From Frankia alni (GTDB taxonomy: Bacteria; Actinomycetota; Actinomycetes; Frankiales; Frankiaceae): DNA of 53,683 bases. The notes under the pieces are model-generated. The model ran no database searches and was not told where the DNA came from. It saw only the letters and a program-made list of their open reading frames with translations. The stretch is taken from positions 1-53,683 of the forward strand of contig JAMFSN010000187.1 of NCBI GenBank assembly GCA_026225295.1. Reading direction: 5' to 3'. Positions 1 to 7,590 of the stretch are shown here, piece by piece. Each line of letters opens with the position of its first letter. The first letter of the stretch is position 1. The translations under genes and the position numbers were made by a program.

Positions 1-776
1 GTCGACAGCATCAGGATGCCGTCGTTGTTCCAGGTCGCGCCGACCCTGGTCAGGCCGGGGACGGCCACCGGGACCATCGACGCGGCCACGCACAGGGCCG
101 GGGCCAGTCCGAACCGCCGCGCCGCCGCCCAGCACAGCAGGGTCAGCGGGGTGACGATCGCGATGTTGAGCAGGCGCAGTACCCAGACGCTGACGTCGTA
201 ACTCCAGCCCGACGAGCCCGGCACCGCCTTGAGGATCACCGCCCCGACCGCGTAGACCAGCGGCGGGTGCTGGACCATCTGGTTGGACAGACGACCGTCG
301 GTCACGGGTCGGTCGCCCCCCAGCGCGGCGAAGGACTGTCGCTGGTCGCGCGGCGTCGGCGCGATCTCGACGAACGGCGGCTGCCCCCGGTTTTTCCCCC
401 CGGACAGGAAGAAATCGGCGTAGCGGCCCCGGTCGAAGGCGTCGGACGTGCGGGCCACCCCCTGGGCGATGATCCGGTGGCCGGGGCCGGGCCACCCGTC
501 GCCGTGCTCGAGGCCGACGACCATGTCGACGTGCTGGGCCTCGTCGTAGCCGGTCCAGGTCGGGTAGACGAACGAATAGGTCAGCAGCAGACCGAGATGC
601 AGGATGGTGACGGCCCAGACCACCGCCGGAACCCGCCGCCCGGCCCGTACCCGGCCCGCGCCCGGCCGGCCGGGCGCGGGCCGGGCGGTCGCCGGCCCGT
701 CCGGCGGCGCGGCGACCGCGTCCGCGAGCGGGCTGTCGACGTGCTCGAGGATCGCGCGCTCCCAAGGTCCGGACAT
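1..776 (-). CDS. DUF2142-type polytopic membrane glycosyltransferase, N-terminal part
   Basis: This reading frame starts at an ATG at 776 and is still open at the left edge, so only about 258 N-terminal residues are present. After a roughly 50-residue Ala/Pro/Arg-rich cytosolic head there is a first membrane segment, then an extracytoplasmic stretch with YDEAQHVDM, then further hydrophobic segments and a WNNDG motif. An acidic pair straight after the first membrane helix is typical of GT-C transferases that use lipid-linked sugars. The protein is clearly paralogous to the complete one at 27750-29411: both have an acidic pair before a His/Asp segment, a GW-P-PGH segment, QHPPL-Y and a later ND pair. 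It is the last visible member of a minus-strand unit, 28 bp after the ACP-GNAT gene. Substrate unknown. Confidence 0.75.
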   Translation of the reverse strand, partial: MSGPWERAILEHVDSPLADAVAAPPDGPATARPAPGRPGAGRVRAGRRVPAVVWAVTILHLGLLLTYSFVYPTWTGYDEAQHVDMVVGLEHGDGWPGPGHRIIAQGVARTSDAFDRGRYADFFLSGGKNRGQPPFVEIAPTPRDQRQSFAALGGDRPVTDGRLSNQMVQHPPLVYAVGAVILKAVPGSSGWSYDVSVWVLRLLNIAIVTPLTLLCWAAARRFGLAPALCVAASMVPVAVPGLTRVGATWNNDGILMLS

Positions 777-804
777 CCCAGGCCGGACGTCCCAGGCTTT
801 CAGA

Positions 805-1704
805 CTAGAACGCGCCCGGCACCGGCCCGTCGTCGGCGGGGCCCGCGACGCTCTCCCGGTAGATGGCCAGGATGTGCCGGTCCCAGTACCGGCCGCCCGA
901 GAAGTCGTGCCGGCGCAGGTGACCCTCGGCCGCGAGCGGACCGCCGATCCCGCTGGCCATCAACGGCAGGTTGAACTCCGGAACCTCCAGGTAGAGCTTG
1001 CGAAATGCCCACTGGGCGAAGATGTACCGGACGAACGCGGCGCTGGCCCCGGCGGCCACCCCGGAACCCACCAACGGCGGGCTGAACACCGCGGCGAGGA
1101 AGGCGAACCCGCTCTCGTGGTCGGCGTCGTACACCACGACCTGACCCAGCCGCTCCTGGGAACGGCGTCGCCGGACGACGAACTGGGTCAGAACCCCGGT
1201 CCACAGACTCTCGTTGAACGCCTCCGGGGTCGGCACCCGGCCCCGGTAGCGCCACCGCCAACCCGATCCTTCGCTGGTGGCCAGCCAGTACAGGTAGGCC
1301 AGGTCCTCGGCGACCGGCACGTGGAAGGCGAACTGGGCCGTGCTGAACGCGGCCGGGACGACCGGCGGGGGAGCGACCGGCGCGGCCCGCAGGTCGCCGG
1401 CCGGGCCGCGTCGGCGCCCGCCCGCCAGCCCCGCGACCCCGGCCGCGACCGCGTCGACGGCCCCGGCGGTCACGGTCGACGGGGCGGCGGCATCGAACAG
1501 TTCGCCGGCCGTCCGGGCCGCGCCGGCGGCGTCCGTTTCCGCGTCCAGGCCCGCCTCGGCCAGTCCGACGAGCAGCTCCATCCGGAGCAGCGAGTCGAGC
1601 CCGAGGTCGTCGCCCAGCCGGGCGCCTCGTTCGATCGCGTCCGGATCCCGGCCGGTCAGGCCGGCCACCAGCGCCACGAAGCTCGGCCAGTCGAAGTCCG
1701 TCAC
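805..1704 (-). CDS. Acyl carrier protein fused to a GNAT-like acyltransferase
   Basis: A 299-residue protein with a GTG start. Residues 1-80 look like an acyl carrier protein, with the phosphopantetheine site in LGLDSLL (Ser38). An Ala/Pro-rich linker follows (about 80-120). The rest (about 125-299) resembles a GNAT fold: a YLYWLATSE start, a central VVVYDAD strand, an acidic/aromatic strand around KLYLEVPEFN, and a C-terminal GHLRRHDFSGG-YWD-HILAIYRE segment like the last strands of acetyltransferases. I infer that an acyl group loaded on the carrier domain is passed in cis to an amine or sugar. The gene lies 10 bp after the peptidoglycan-binding-like gene and 28 bp before the GT-C gene, so an envelope-glycan acceptor is plausible. 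No loading enzyme is visible nearby. Confidence 0.72.
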   Translation of the reverse strand: MTDFDWPSFVALVAGLTGRDPDAIERGARLGDDLGLDSLLRMELLVGLAEAGLDAETDAAGAARTAGELFDAAAPSTVTAGAVDAVAAGVAGLAGGRRRGPAGDLRAAPVAPPPVVPAAFSTAQFAFHVPVAEDLAYLYWLATSEGSGWRWRYRGRVPTPEAFNESLWTGVLTQFVVRRRRSQERLGQVVVYDADHESGFAFLAAVFSPPLVGSGVAAGASAAFVRYIFAQWAFRKLYLEVPEFNLPLMASGIGGPLAAEGHLRRHDFSGGRYWDRHILAIYRESVAGPADDGPVPGAF

Positions 1705-1714
1705 GCCGGGTCGG

Positions 1715-2368
1715 TCAGCATGCGGCGGTCGCGGTCAGCGAGCGGGCCAACTTGTAGTACGACCGGGAGGTGACCGGCGAGGCGATCGGAGGGTGGGAAT
1801 CGGTGATGTTCGACCGCCAGATCCCACACGGCGCCGGGCTGCGGAATCCCGCGAATCGCGGGCTCGTCCCATTGATGTATTCGTAGTCGCCGTTGCTCGC
1901 GCTGTTGGTCAGGGAACTGCGCAGGGCCCGCCAGGTGCTCGGCCCGGCGCAGCCGTCGGCGCTCAGTCCGTGGGTGGCCTGGAAGAACCTGATCGCGTTC
2001 TGGGTCTCGGTCCCGTAGGTGCCGTCCAGGCGGGTGATCGGGTAACCCGCGCCCCAGAAGTAGTACTGGGCGGCCAGCACGTAGCCGCCGCTGGTGTCGC
2101 CCCCGCAGCCCACGAGATCGTTGGCGCCCCAGTCGAAACTGGTGTTGCCGTTCGGGGAATCGGCGCGGGCCGGCGTGGCCATTCCCACGACCGCGGTGGT
2201 CGTCGCGACCACGACCGCTGTTGTCGTCGCAACCGCGGTCAGGGTGGCCGCGGCCGCCACCGCCCGGTGCCGGACCAGGGGTCGAACCGGGGGCCGGTCG
2301 GCACGCCACCGGTAGCGGAATGCCGGTGTGCGAACAGTGGACGGGGTCGTGGTTTCCGAATCGGGCAT
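1715..2368 (-). CDS. Secreted peptidoglycan-binding-domain-like protein
   Basis: 217 residues from the ATG at 2368; a longer upstream frame is antisense to rmlD and was discarded. An Arg-rich n-region and a long Ala/Thr/Val hydrophobic stretch end in an ARA-DS site typical of Sec signal peptidase I cleavage. The mature part has a segment with LDGTYGTETQNAIRFFQ, the hallmark of the PG_binding_1 fold in which a short helix follows G-(T/V)-x-(T/S), and then AGPSTWRAL. Cysteines in the mature part may form disulfides. There is no catalytic amidase or L,D-transpeptidase domain, so it probably binds cell wall or is an uncatalysed wall factor. It heads a minus-strand unit with the ACP-GNAT and GT-C genes and diverges from rmlD. 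Confidence 0.72.
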   Translation of the reverse strand: MPDSETTTPSTVRTPAFRYRWRADRPPVRPLVRHRAVAAAATLTAVATTTAVVVATTTAVVGMATPARADSPNGNTSFDWGANDLVGCGGDTSGGYVLAAQYYFWGAGYPITRLDGTYGTETQNAIRFFQATHGLSADGCAGPSTWRALRSSLTNSASNGDYEYINGTSPRFAGFRSPAPCGIWRSNITDSHPPIASPVTSRSYYKLARSLTATAAC

Positions 2369-2557
2369 GAGCGCTGTACCCCCGGGGTCCGTCGGAGGAG
2401 CTGGAAAAAGGTTCGGACACCCGAAGGCGCCCGTGGCGGGAAACGTCTCGCGTTGCGCGTCCGGTGTCAACGGAAACGATGGATTCAAGACCGTTGGGCC
2501 TGTGTGGTGGCCCGGGTCGCCGACCGGTCGCGGCGGCTGGTCTGCGAAACTGGCCCG

Positions 2558-3448
2558 GTGCGGGTGGTGGTTACCGGAGCGGCCGGTCAGGTCGGCTCCG
2601 AGCTGTGCCAGGTGCTGGGCACCGACCCGCGGGTGACCGTCGGCCAGGGTCTGGCCCGGGCCGAGCTGGACATCACCTCGGTATCCCGGACCCGCGCGGT
2701 GCTCGCTGACCAGGCCCGCGCGGCGGCCGACCAGGGCGGCCTGGTGGTCGTCAACGCCGCTGCCTGGACCGACGTCGACGGCGCCGAGACCGATGAGGCC
2801 GGTGCGTACGCCCTGAACGCGGCGGGCCCGGCCAACCTGGCGGCGGCCTGCGCCGCGCTCGACGCCACGCTGATCCACCTCTCGACCGACTACGTCTTCA
2901 GCGGCCGGGCCGACAAGCCCTACGAGGTCGACGACCCGACCGACCCGGCCACGGCGTACGGGCGTACGAAGCTGGCCGGCGAACAGGCCGTGCGGGCGCT
3001 GTGCCCGCGCTCCCACATCGTGCGGACCGCCTGGGTCTACGGGGCGACCGGCAACAACTTCGTCAAGACCATGGCCCGGCTGGCCACCAGCCGCGATTCG
3101 CTCAGCGTCGTCGACGACCAGCGCGGCGCGCCGACCTGGACCGCGGACCTGGCCCCGGCGCTCATCGACCTGGCCGTCTCGGACGCGCCCTACGGGATCT
3201 ACCACCGCACCGGGGGCGGCGACGTGACCTGGTGCGGTTTCGCCCGGGCGATCGTCGAGGAACTGGGCCTGGACCCGGCGATGGTCCACCCGACCACGAG
3301 CGAGGCGTTCGTCCGCCCGGCGCCCCGGCCGGCGTATTCGGTGCTGTCGTCGCGGTCCTGGACCGACGCCGGTCTCGGGGTGCCCCGGGACTGGCGGCCG
3401 GCCCTGGCCGCAGCGTTCGCGCGCGACGGCGGCGCGTTCCGGCCCTGA
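2558..3448 (+). CDS. rmlD: dTDP-4-dehydrorhamnose reductase
   Basis: RmlD is the last enzyme of dTDP-L-rhamnose synthesis: NAD(P)H-dependent reduction of the 4-keto sugar in the cytosol. The 296-residue protein is of normal length and shows the N-terminal Rossmann turn TGAAGQVGSEL, the STDYVFSG segment (about 109-116), and the catalytic pair Tyr134/Lys138 in YGRTKLAGE. The GTG at 2558 is chosen because the protein then begins directly at the first beta strand (VRVVVTGAAG). No good Shine-Dalgarno precedes it, and a GAAACT hexamer ends 6 bp upstream, so a leaderless start is possible. Mycobacteria keep rmlD next to wbbL and manB; here those two lie more than 30 kb away. rmlA, B and C are not in the window. 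Confidence 0.93.
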   Translation: MRVVVTGAAGQVGSELCQVLGTDPRVTVGQGLARAELDITSVSRTRAVLADQARAAADQGGLVVVNAAAWTDVDGAETDEAGAYALNAAGPANLAAACAALDATLIHLSTDYVFSGRADKPYEVDDPTDPATAYGRTKLAGEQAVRALCPRSHIVRTAWVYGATGNNFVKTMARLATSRDSLSVVDDQRGAPTWTADLAPALIDLAVSDAPYGIYHRTGGGDVTWCGFARAIVEELGLDPAMVHPTTSEAFVRPAPRPAYSVLSSRSWTDAGLGVPRDWRPALAAAFARDGGAFRP

Positions 3449-3684
3449 TCGAAGGGCCCGGTCGGATCGTCCTGCGCCCGCGAGGCCGCGGACTCGACGC
3501 GTGCGCTATAGACGTCGCCGCTCGATCTTTGGGCCATCGGCGTGGAGGATCGTGGGATCACAGCGTCTCCAGCCCGAAGCGGACGGAAACGGTCTGAGGC
3601 GGAGGCTAGGGTCGCGGAGTTACCTACGAACGGACCGACTGGCCACCCACCCAGAGCCGGCGTCCGTCAGGGGAGGCACGTCAA

Positions 3685-4293
3685 GTGGACGGCTACGAAC
3701 GGATCATGCAGGAGTGCCTGGGCAGCTACGACATCCCGGTTGAGGCCGACGAGGACAAGCTGGCGGAGCTCATGCTCCTTGTGGCCGAAGAGCTGGCGGA
3801 TGACCGCTTCGGTGGCGCGACCAAGCTCAACAAAGTGCTGTACTTTGCCGAGTTCTCTCACGTCCGGCAGACCGGCCGACCGATCACCGGAACGCCCTAC
3901 CGGAAGCTTCCGAACGGACCGGCGCCCCGGCGTCTCAAGCCGGTGCGGGAACGGCTTATCGCCTGGGGCGACGCGGCCCTCATCGCCGAGTCGGTTCTCG
4001 GATATCGCCAGGATCGGCTGAGGCCCCTGCGTGTGGCGGACCGCTCAATCTTCACAGAGTCTGAGCGGCAGGTCATCGCCGACGCCGTGGCACTACTGCA
4101 TGGTCGGACCGCAGCCGAGGTGAGTGATCTGTCGCACCAGGAGCCAGGCTGGAAGATGGTCGGTGACGGTGAGGACATTCCATACGCGACCGCCTACCTG
4201 CCGGCTCTCCAGCCCGAACCATCACCTGCGACGCGAGCCCGAATGCGGGAGATCGGCGAGCAGTACACCCGCGAGGGCCGCCTGGTCTCGTGA
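3685..4293 (+). CDS. Panacea-domain (DUF4065/SocA-like) protein, probable antitoxin
   Basis: 202 residues. The central part (about 45-90) has the Panacea/DUF4065 signature: a helix with TKLNKVLYFAEF, then G-PITG-PYRKLPNGPAP, where a substrate-like loop carries the conserved Y/K and NGP. Panacea proteins are known as hyper-promiscuous antitoxins and as the SocA antitoxin. Base composition is noticeably less GC-rich than the envelope genes around it, consistent with later acquisition. A short frame begins at a GTG overlapping its stop codon (GTGA at 4290-4293), the usual layout of a two-gene toxin-antitoxin unit, but that second frame looks broken. Neutralised partner unknown. Confidence 0.78.
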   Translation: MDGYERIMQECLGSYDIPVEADEDKLAELMLLVAEELADDRFGGATKLNKVLYFAEFSHVRQTGRPITGTPYRKLPNGPAPRRLKPVRERLIAWGDAALIAESVLGYRQDRLRPLRVADRSIFTESERQVIADAVALLHGRTAAEVSDLSHQEPGWKMVGDGEDIPYATAYLPALQPEPSPATRARMREIGEQYTREGRLVS

Positions 4294-4485
4294 GTTCATG
4301 GACCGTCGCCTTCGGTCCGGAGTTCCTGCCGGAGGCAAGGCGAGCGTTCCCAATTTCGCCGCGAATGGACGATTCGCGACCCGTCCTGCACCCCCCGCCT
4401 GACCAGGAATCACTTCGAGGAGATCGACGGCGAGCCACGGAACATCTGGGCAATCGCCAGAGAAACGTGGAGGCCGCCCAACTAG
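4290..4485 (+). pseudogene. Decayed partner of the Panacea antitoxin (toxin remnant?)
   Basis: The frame starting at GTG 4290 overlaps the antitoxin stop and opens with SSWTVAFGPEFLPEARR, which resembles the first strand and helix of RelE/HigB-type toxins. It soon becomes Pro/Arg-rich. Protein-like coding resumes in the +1 frame from about 4396 to the TAG at 4483-4485, where HFEEIDGEPRNIWAIARE is readable. Both halves are short and neither gives a full domain, so I read this as a gene with at least one frameshift and probably an internal deletion. A short intact gene in one frame cannot be excluded. Confidence 0.4.
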
Positions 4486-4587
4486 CACGTGTCTGAGAAA
4501 TTGGTCAGGGTCGCGAGAGGTTCACCGACGGTGCGATCTGGCCTCGTCTCGTCGGCGTCAGAGTGACCCGTGGTGCGGTGCCGCCGT

Positions 4588-5160
4588 TTAAGCGGTCGCG
4601 GGACGCCGGGCGCTGAAGCGGAAGCTGCGGGTCGAGGTCGATACCCGCGGCTCGATGAAGCCGACGGCGGCCAGCCGGCTCGGGAGCTTGACCGGATCGA
4701 CGATGACCATTGTGTCGTGCAGATGCAAAAACCGGAACCGGAGGCTCGCCAAGCTGTCGGAGCCGGCGAAGGTGCCACCCGGGCGCAGTACGCGGAACGC
4801 CTCGGCGAACACCTGCTCCTGGTGGGTCGGCGACGGCACGTGGTGCAGCATCGTAAACGACAGCACCGAGTCGTACGAACCGTCGGGGTCGGGGATGCGG
4901 GTCGCGTCGCCGTGGAGGACCCGGACGCGGTCGCCCAGGTCTCGCTGCAGGCCCAGCGCGGATGCCTCGTCGATCTCGATCACCGAGAGGTGCGGCACCC
5001 GTTCGGCCAGCACACGCGTCGTGGCGCCGAATCCCGGGCCGACCTCCAGGGCGTCGTCGCCCAGCCCCATGCCTTCGAGCGCCCACGGCAGCAAGTCGTG
5101 CTCCACCCTCGCGGCCCAACGGGCCGAACTGCACAGGCGGCGGTGCGCGAGGTTCATCAT
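4588..5160 (-). CDS. Class I SAM-dependent methyltransferase
   Basis: 190 residues. Motif I is ALEVGPGFGATT (about 39-50), followed by the acidic end of strand 2 (VIEIDEA), the HGDATRIPDPDGSYD segment, and motif IV/V features LHHVPSP and VLRPGG. This is the Methyltransf_11/25 layout seen in UbiE-like and small-molecule methyltransferases. The C-terminal strand EPRVSTSTRSFRFSARR is typical of the fold. The substrate cannot be read from sequence. It diverges from an AraC-family regulator across 55 bp; a TAGCGT hexamer 7 bp before the ATG suggests a leaderless transcript. The AraC protein is the obvious candidate regulator. Confidence 0.85.
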   Translation of the reverse strand: MMNLAHRRLCSSARWAARVEHDLLPWALEGMGLGDDALEVGPGFGATTRVLAERVPHLSVIEIDEASALGLQRDLGDRVRVLHGDATRIPDPDGSYDSVLSFTMLHHVPSPTHQEQVFAEAFRVLRPGGTFAGSDSLASLRFRFLHLHDTMVIVDPVKLPSRLAAVGFIEPRVSTSTRSFRFSARRPATA

Positions 5161-5215
5161 GACAACGACGCTAGGGCGGCGGCCCGGTGACCGCCAGACG
5201 CTAAGCTGCCATCCT
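5161..5215. promoter_or_regulatory. Divergent promoter region with two -10-like boxes at leaderless distance
   Basis: Between the methyltransferase and AraC starts there are only 55 bp. Reading minus, TAGCGT (5173-5168) sits 7 bp before the methyltransferase ATG. Reading plus, TAAGCT (5202-5207) sits 8 bp before the AraC GTG. Neither gene has a Shine-Dalgarno. Both boxes fit the TANNNT core used in actinobacteria, and the spacing puts +1 at or within a base or two of each start codon. No clear -35 boxes are visible. Confidence 0.5.
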
Positions 5216-6118
5216 GTGTCGCGAAACGGCCACCCTCGGCCCGGAGACGACGACCCGGCCCCGTTCGCCTCGCCGCCCCCGCCGCCGCCGGCCCCGGCCG
5301 CCGTGGTCGTCGGTGACTTCCAGCTCGCGGGCGGGCAGTGGTTCGAACGGCACCGCCACGACGCTCACCAGCTGGTCTGGGCCCACGACGGTGTGGTGTC
5401 AGTGCGGGTCGGCCGGCATACCTGGCTGCTGCCCACCACTCTGGCGTTGTGGGTGCCGGCCGGCGTCGCCCACGCGACGGGCGCAACGACGGCCGCCACG
5501 CTCCGTAGCCCCTACCTCGTCCCTTCTCGGTGTCCGATCCGATGGCCCGAGCCGACGGTGGTCGCTGTCGGCCCGCTGCTGCGCGGTCTCGTCAACTACC
5601 TGAATACGGACCTCGGCGAGCCGGAACGCGTCCGGGCCGAGGCCGTGGCCTTCGACCTGCTGCGGCCGGTCTCGACCGTAGCCGTGCAGGTGGCGATCCC
5701 GACCGATCCCCGTGCCCGGCGGGTAGCCGAAGCGCTCGTGGCCGACCCGGGCGACAACCGCACGCTCGAGCAGTGGGGGCACACGGTCGGCGCCAGCGTG
5801 CGGACCCTGAGCCGGACGTTCGTCGCCGAGACCGGGCTGCCGTTCGGGCGGTGGCGGGGTCAGGCGCGGCTACGCGCTTCGCTGCCCGCGCTCGCCGCCG
5901 GCGCACCGGTCGCCACCGCCGCACGCCGGGCGGGCTTCGCCTCGCCCAGCGCGTTCACCGCCGCGTTCCGCCGGCACGTTGGCGTGTCGCCGAGCGACTA
6001 CTTTGCGGGCCCACCCGACGAAGCCCACCCGCACCGGCCCGAACACCCCCCACCGCACAGGACTGAGGCCGCTGATCTGAGTGCTCAACGGTCGGCCTGG
6101 GAGAATCACTTCCGATGA
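5216..6118 (+). CDS. AraC-family regulator with N-terminal cupin domain
   Basis: 300 residues from the GTG at 5216. After a Pro-rich head (about 20-30) there is a cupin-like sensor: QWFERHRHDAHQLVWAHDG carries the His pair seen in AraC cupins, and LPTTLALWVPAGVAHAT is the second conserved cupin segment. The C-terminal third has two HTH motifs: TLEQWGHTVGASVRTLSRTF, then VATAARRAGFASPSAFTAAFRRHVGVSPSDY, the classic AraC second helix ending. The start is favoured because a TAAGCT box lies 8 bp upstream. Its stop overlaps the ATG of the next gene (ATGA at 6115-6118), so it may be coupled to that membrane transferase as well as controlling the divergent methyltransferase. Inducer unknown. Confidence 0.88.
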   Translation: MSRNGHPRPGDDDPAPFASPPPPPPAPAAVVVGDFQLAGGQWFERHRHDAHQLVWAHDGVVSVRVGRHTWLLPTTLALWVPAGVAHATGATTAATLRSPYLVPSRCPIRWPEPTVVAVGPLLRGLVNYLNTDLGEPERVRAEAVAFDLLRPVSTVAVQVAIPTDPRARRVAEALVADPGDNRTLEQWGHTVGASVRTLSRTFVAETGLPFGRWRGQARLRASLPALAAGAPVATAARRAGFASPSAFTAAFRRHVGVSPSDYFAGPPDEAHPHRPEHPPPHRTEAADLSAQRSAWENHFR

Positions 6119-7590
6119 GGACTACGGTTCGAGCCACCGCTCGCCGCCACCGGATCTTCGTGATCCTGGTGCTGGTCGGGATGGTGCTGCGGGGGGCGGC
6201 CATCGGCGCCTACCGCCCGGCGTTGATGTATCTGGGCGACTCGGGGGCCTACCTCAACCAGGCCTGGAACGGGTTGTGGCCCGGTGACTGGCGCCCGTCG
6301 GGCTACCCGATGTTCCTGCGGCTGGTCGACGGCCGTTCGCACCTGACCACCCTGGTCGTCGTCCAGCACCTGCTGACGATGGCCGCGGCGGCTGCGCTGT
6401 ACGGGGCGGCGCTGCGGGTGGTGCGCCGGCCGTGGCTCGCGGCGGTGGTGGCGGCCCCGGCGCTGCTCGCCCCGTGGGTCATCGACCTCGGGCAGTTCGT
6501 GCTGGCCGACAGCTTGTTCGGGGTGCTGGTGCTGGCCGGCCTGGCCGTCGTGGCCGGCCCCGGCGCCCCCTCGGCGCGGGGCTGCGTCGCGGCGGGCCTG
6601 CTGCTGGGGGCGGCCGTGACGGTCCGGACGGTCGGGTACGGGCCGTTGATCGTGACGTTCGTCGTCCTGCTGGCGGCCGTCCGGGTGGTCGGCCCCCGCC
6701 GGTTGGCGGCGTTCGTCCTGGCCGCCGCCGTGCCGCTGATCGCCTACTCGGGCTGGAGCGCGGCCAACGGCGGCGGCTTCACCGTCTCGTCGCACTCGGG
6801 GTTCTTCCTGTACGGCCGGGTCGCCCCGTTCGCGGACTGCGACCGGCTGACCCGGGCCGATCTGCGCTCGCTGTGCGACCCCCGGCCGGTCTCCGAGCGG
6901 CCCCAGCCGGACGCCTACCTGTGGCCGCCGAACTCGCCGCTGCGGCAGGGCCACAAGGACATCCCGCCCGGCCGGCAGAAGCTGACCGGGCCGTTCGCCG
7001 ACGCGGTGCTGATCCACCAGCCCGGCATGCTCGTCGTGACGACGGCCGAGTACCTGGCCGGCTACTTCTCCCCGGTGCGGCACGAGACGGCCAAGACCTC
7101 GCGGGCCGACACCTGGGAACTGCCCGCCCGCTACACGAACGCGCAGAACCCCAATGAGCCGCACGCCGTCGACGGGTACTACCTGACCACCCGGGTGACG
7201 CCGGCGCTGGCCCGGCCGTTGGCGGCCTACTCGCGGGCCGCGTACCCGGTGATGCCGCTGGTCGGCCTGGGCCTGCTGGCCGGGCTGGGGGCCGCGGTCC
7301 GCTCGGTGGCCACCGGGCGGCGCCGGCCCGGCCCGGCCCGGCTGTTCTGGTTGGCCGGCGGCGCGGGGCTCTCGGTGCTCGGGATCGGGGCCCTGACCGC
7401 CGGGTTCGACTACCGCTACCTGGGCTCGGTGATCGGACCGCTGGCCGCTGCGGCGGTGCTGGGGGTGGCGGCCTGGTTCCGGCCGCCGGCCGCGCCGGTC
7501 GTGGTGCCGCCCCCCGCGGCCCCGGCCACCTCAGCCGGCGCAGCGGGTCAGCCGGTTGAGCTGACCGGTCAGCAGCCAGGGCGGCGGTGA
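6115..7590 (+). CDS. Polytopic GT-C-like glycosyltransferase
   Basis: 491 residues. The first membrane helix (about 13-33) is followed by LMYLGDSGAYLNQAWNG, an acidic motif at the external end of helix 1 as in GT-C/ArnT/PMT-like enzymes. Some 9-11 further hydrophobic segments follow, with an extracytoplasmic loop around ADCDRLTRADLRSLC between helices and a Pro-rich cytosolic tail. GT-C enzymes take sugars from polyprenyl phosphates and act outside the membrane; donor and acceptor cannot be predicted. The ATG overlaps the AraC stop by 4 bp. Its last 60 bp overlap, tail to tail, the end of the convergent gene at 7531. Confidence 0.78.
   Translation: MRTTVRATARRHRIFVILVLVGMVLRGAAIGAYRPALMYLGDSGAYLNQAWNGLWPGDWRPSGYPMFLRLVDGRSHLTTLVVVQHLLTMAAAAALYGAALRVVRRPWLAAVVAAPALLAPWVIDLGQFVLADSLFGVLVLAGLAVVAGPGAPSARGCVAAGLLLGAAVTVRTVGYGPLIVTFVVLLAAVRVVGPRRLAAFVLAAAVPLIAYSGWSAANGGGFTVSSHSGFFLYGRVAPFADCDRLTRADLRSLCDPRPVSERPQPDAYLWPPNSPLRQGHKDIPPGRQKLTGPFADAVLIHQPGMLVVTTAEYLAGYFSPVRHETAKTSRADTWELPARYTNAQNPNEPHAVDGYYLTTRVTPALARPLAAYSRAAYPVMPLVGLGLLAGLGAAVRSVATGRRRPGPARLFWLAGGAGLSVLGIGALTAGFDYRYLGSVIGPLAAAAVLGVAAWFRPPAAPVVVPPPAAPATSAGAAGQPVELTGQQPGRR

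Noticed and set aside
604-1773. Long plus-strand frames over 267-974 and 604-1773
   Set aside because: They are antisense to the DUF2142 and ACP-GNAT genes, rich in Arg/Gly/Pro and show no domain; high GC keeps such frames open.
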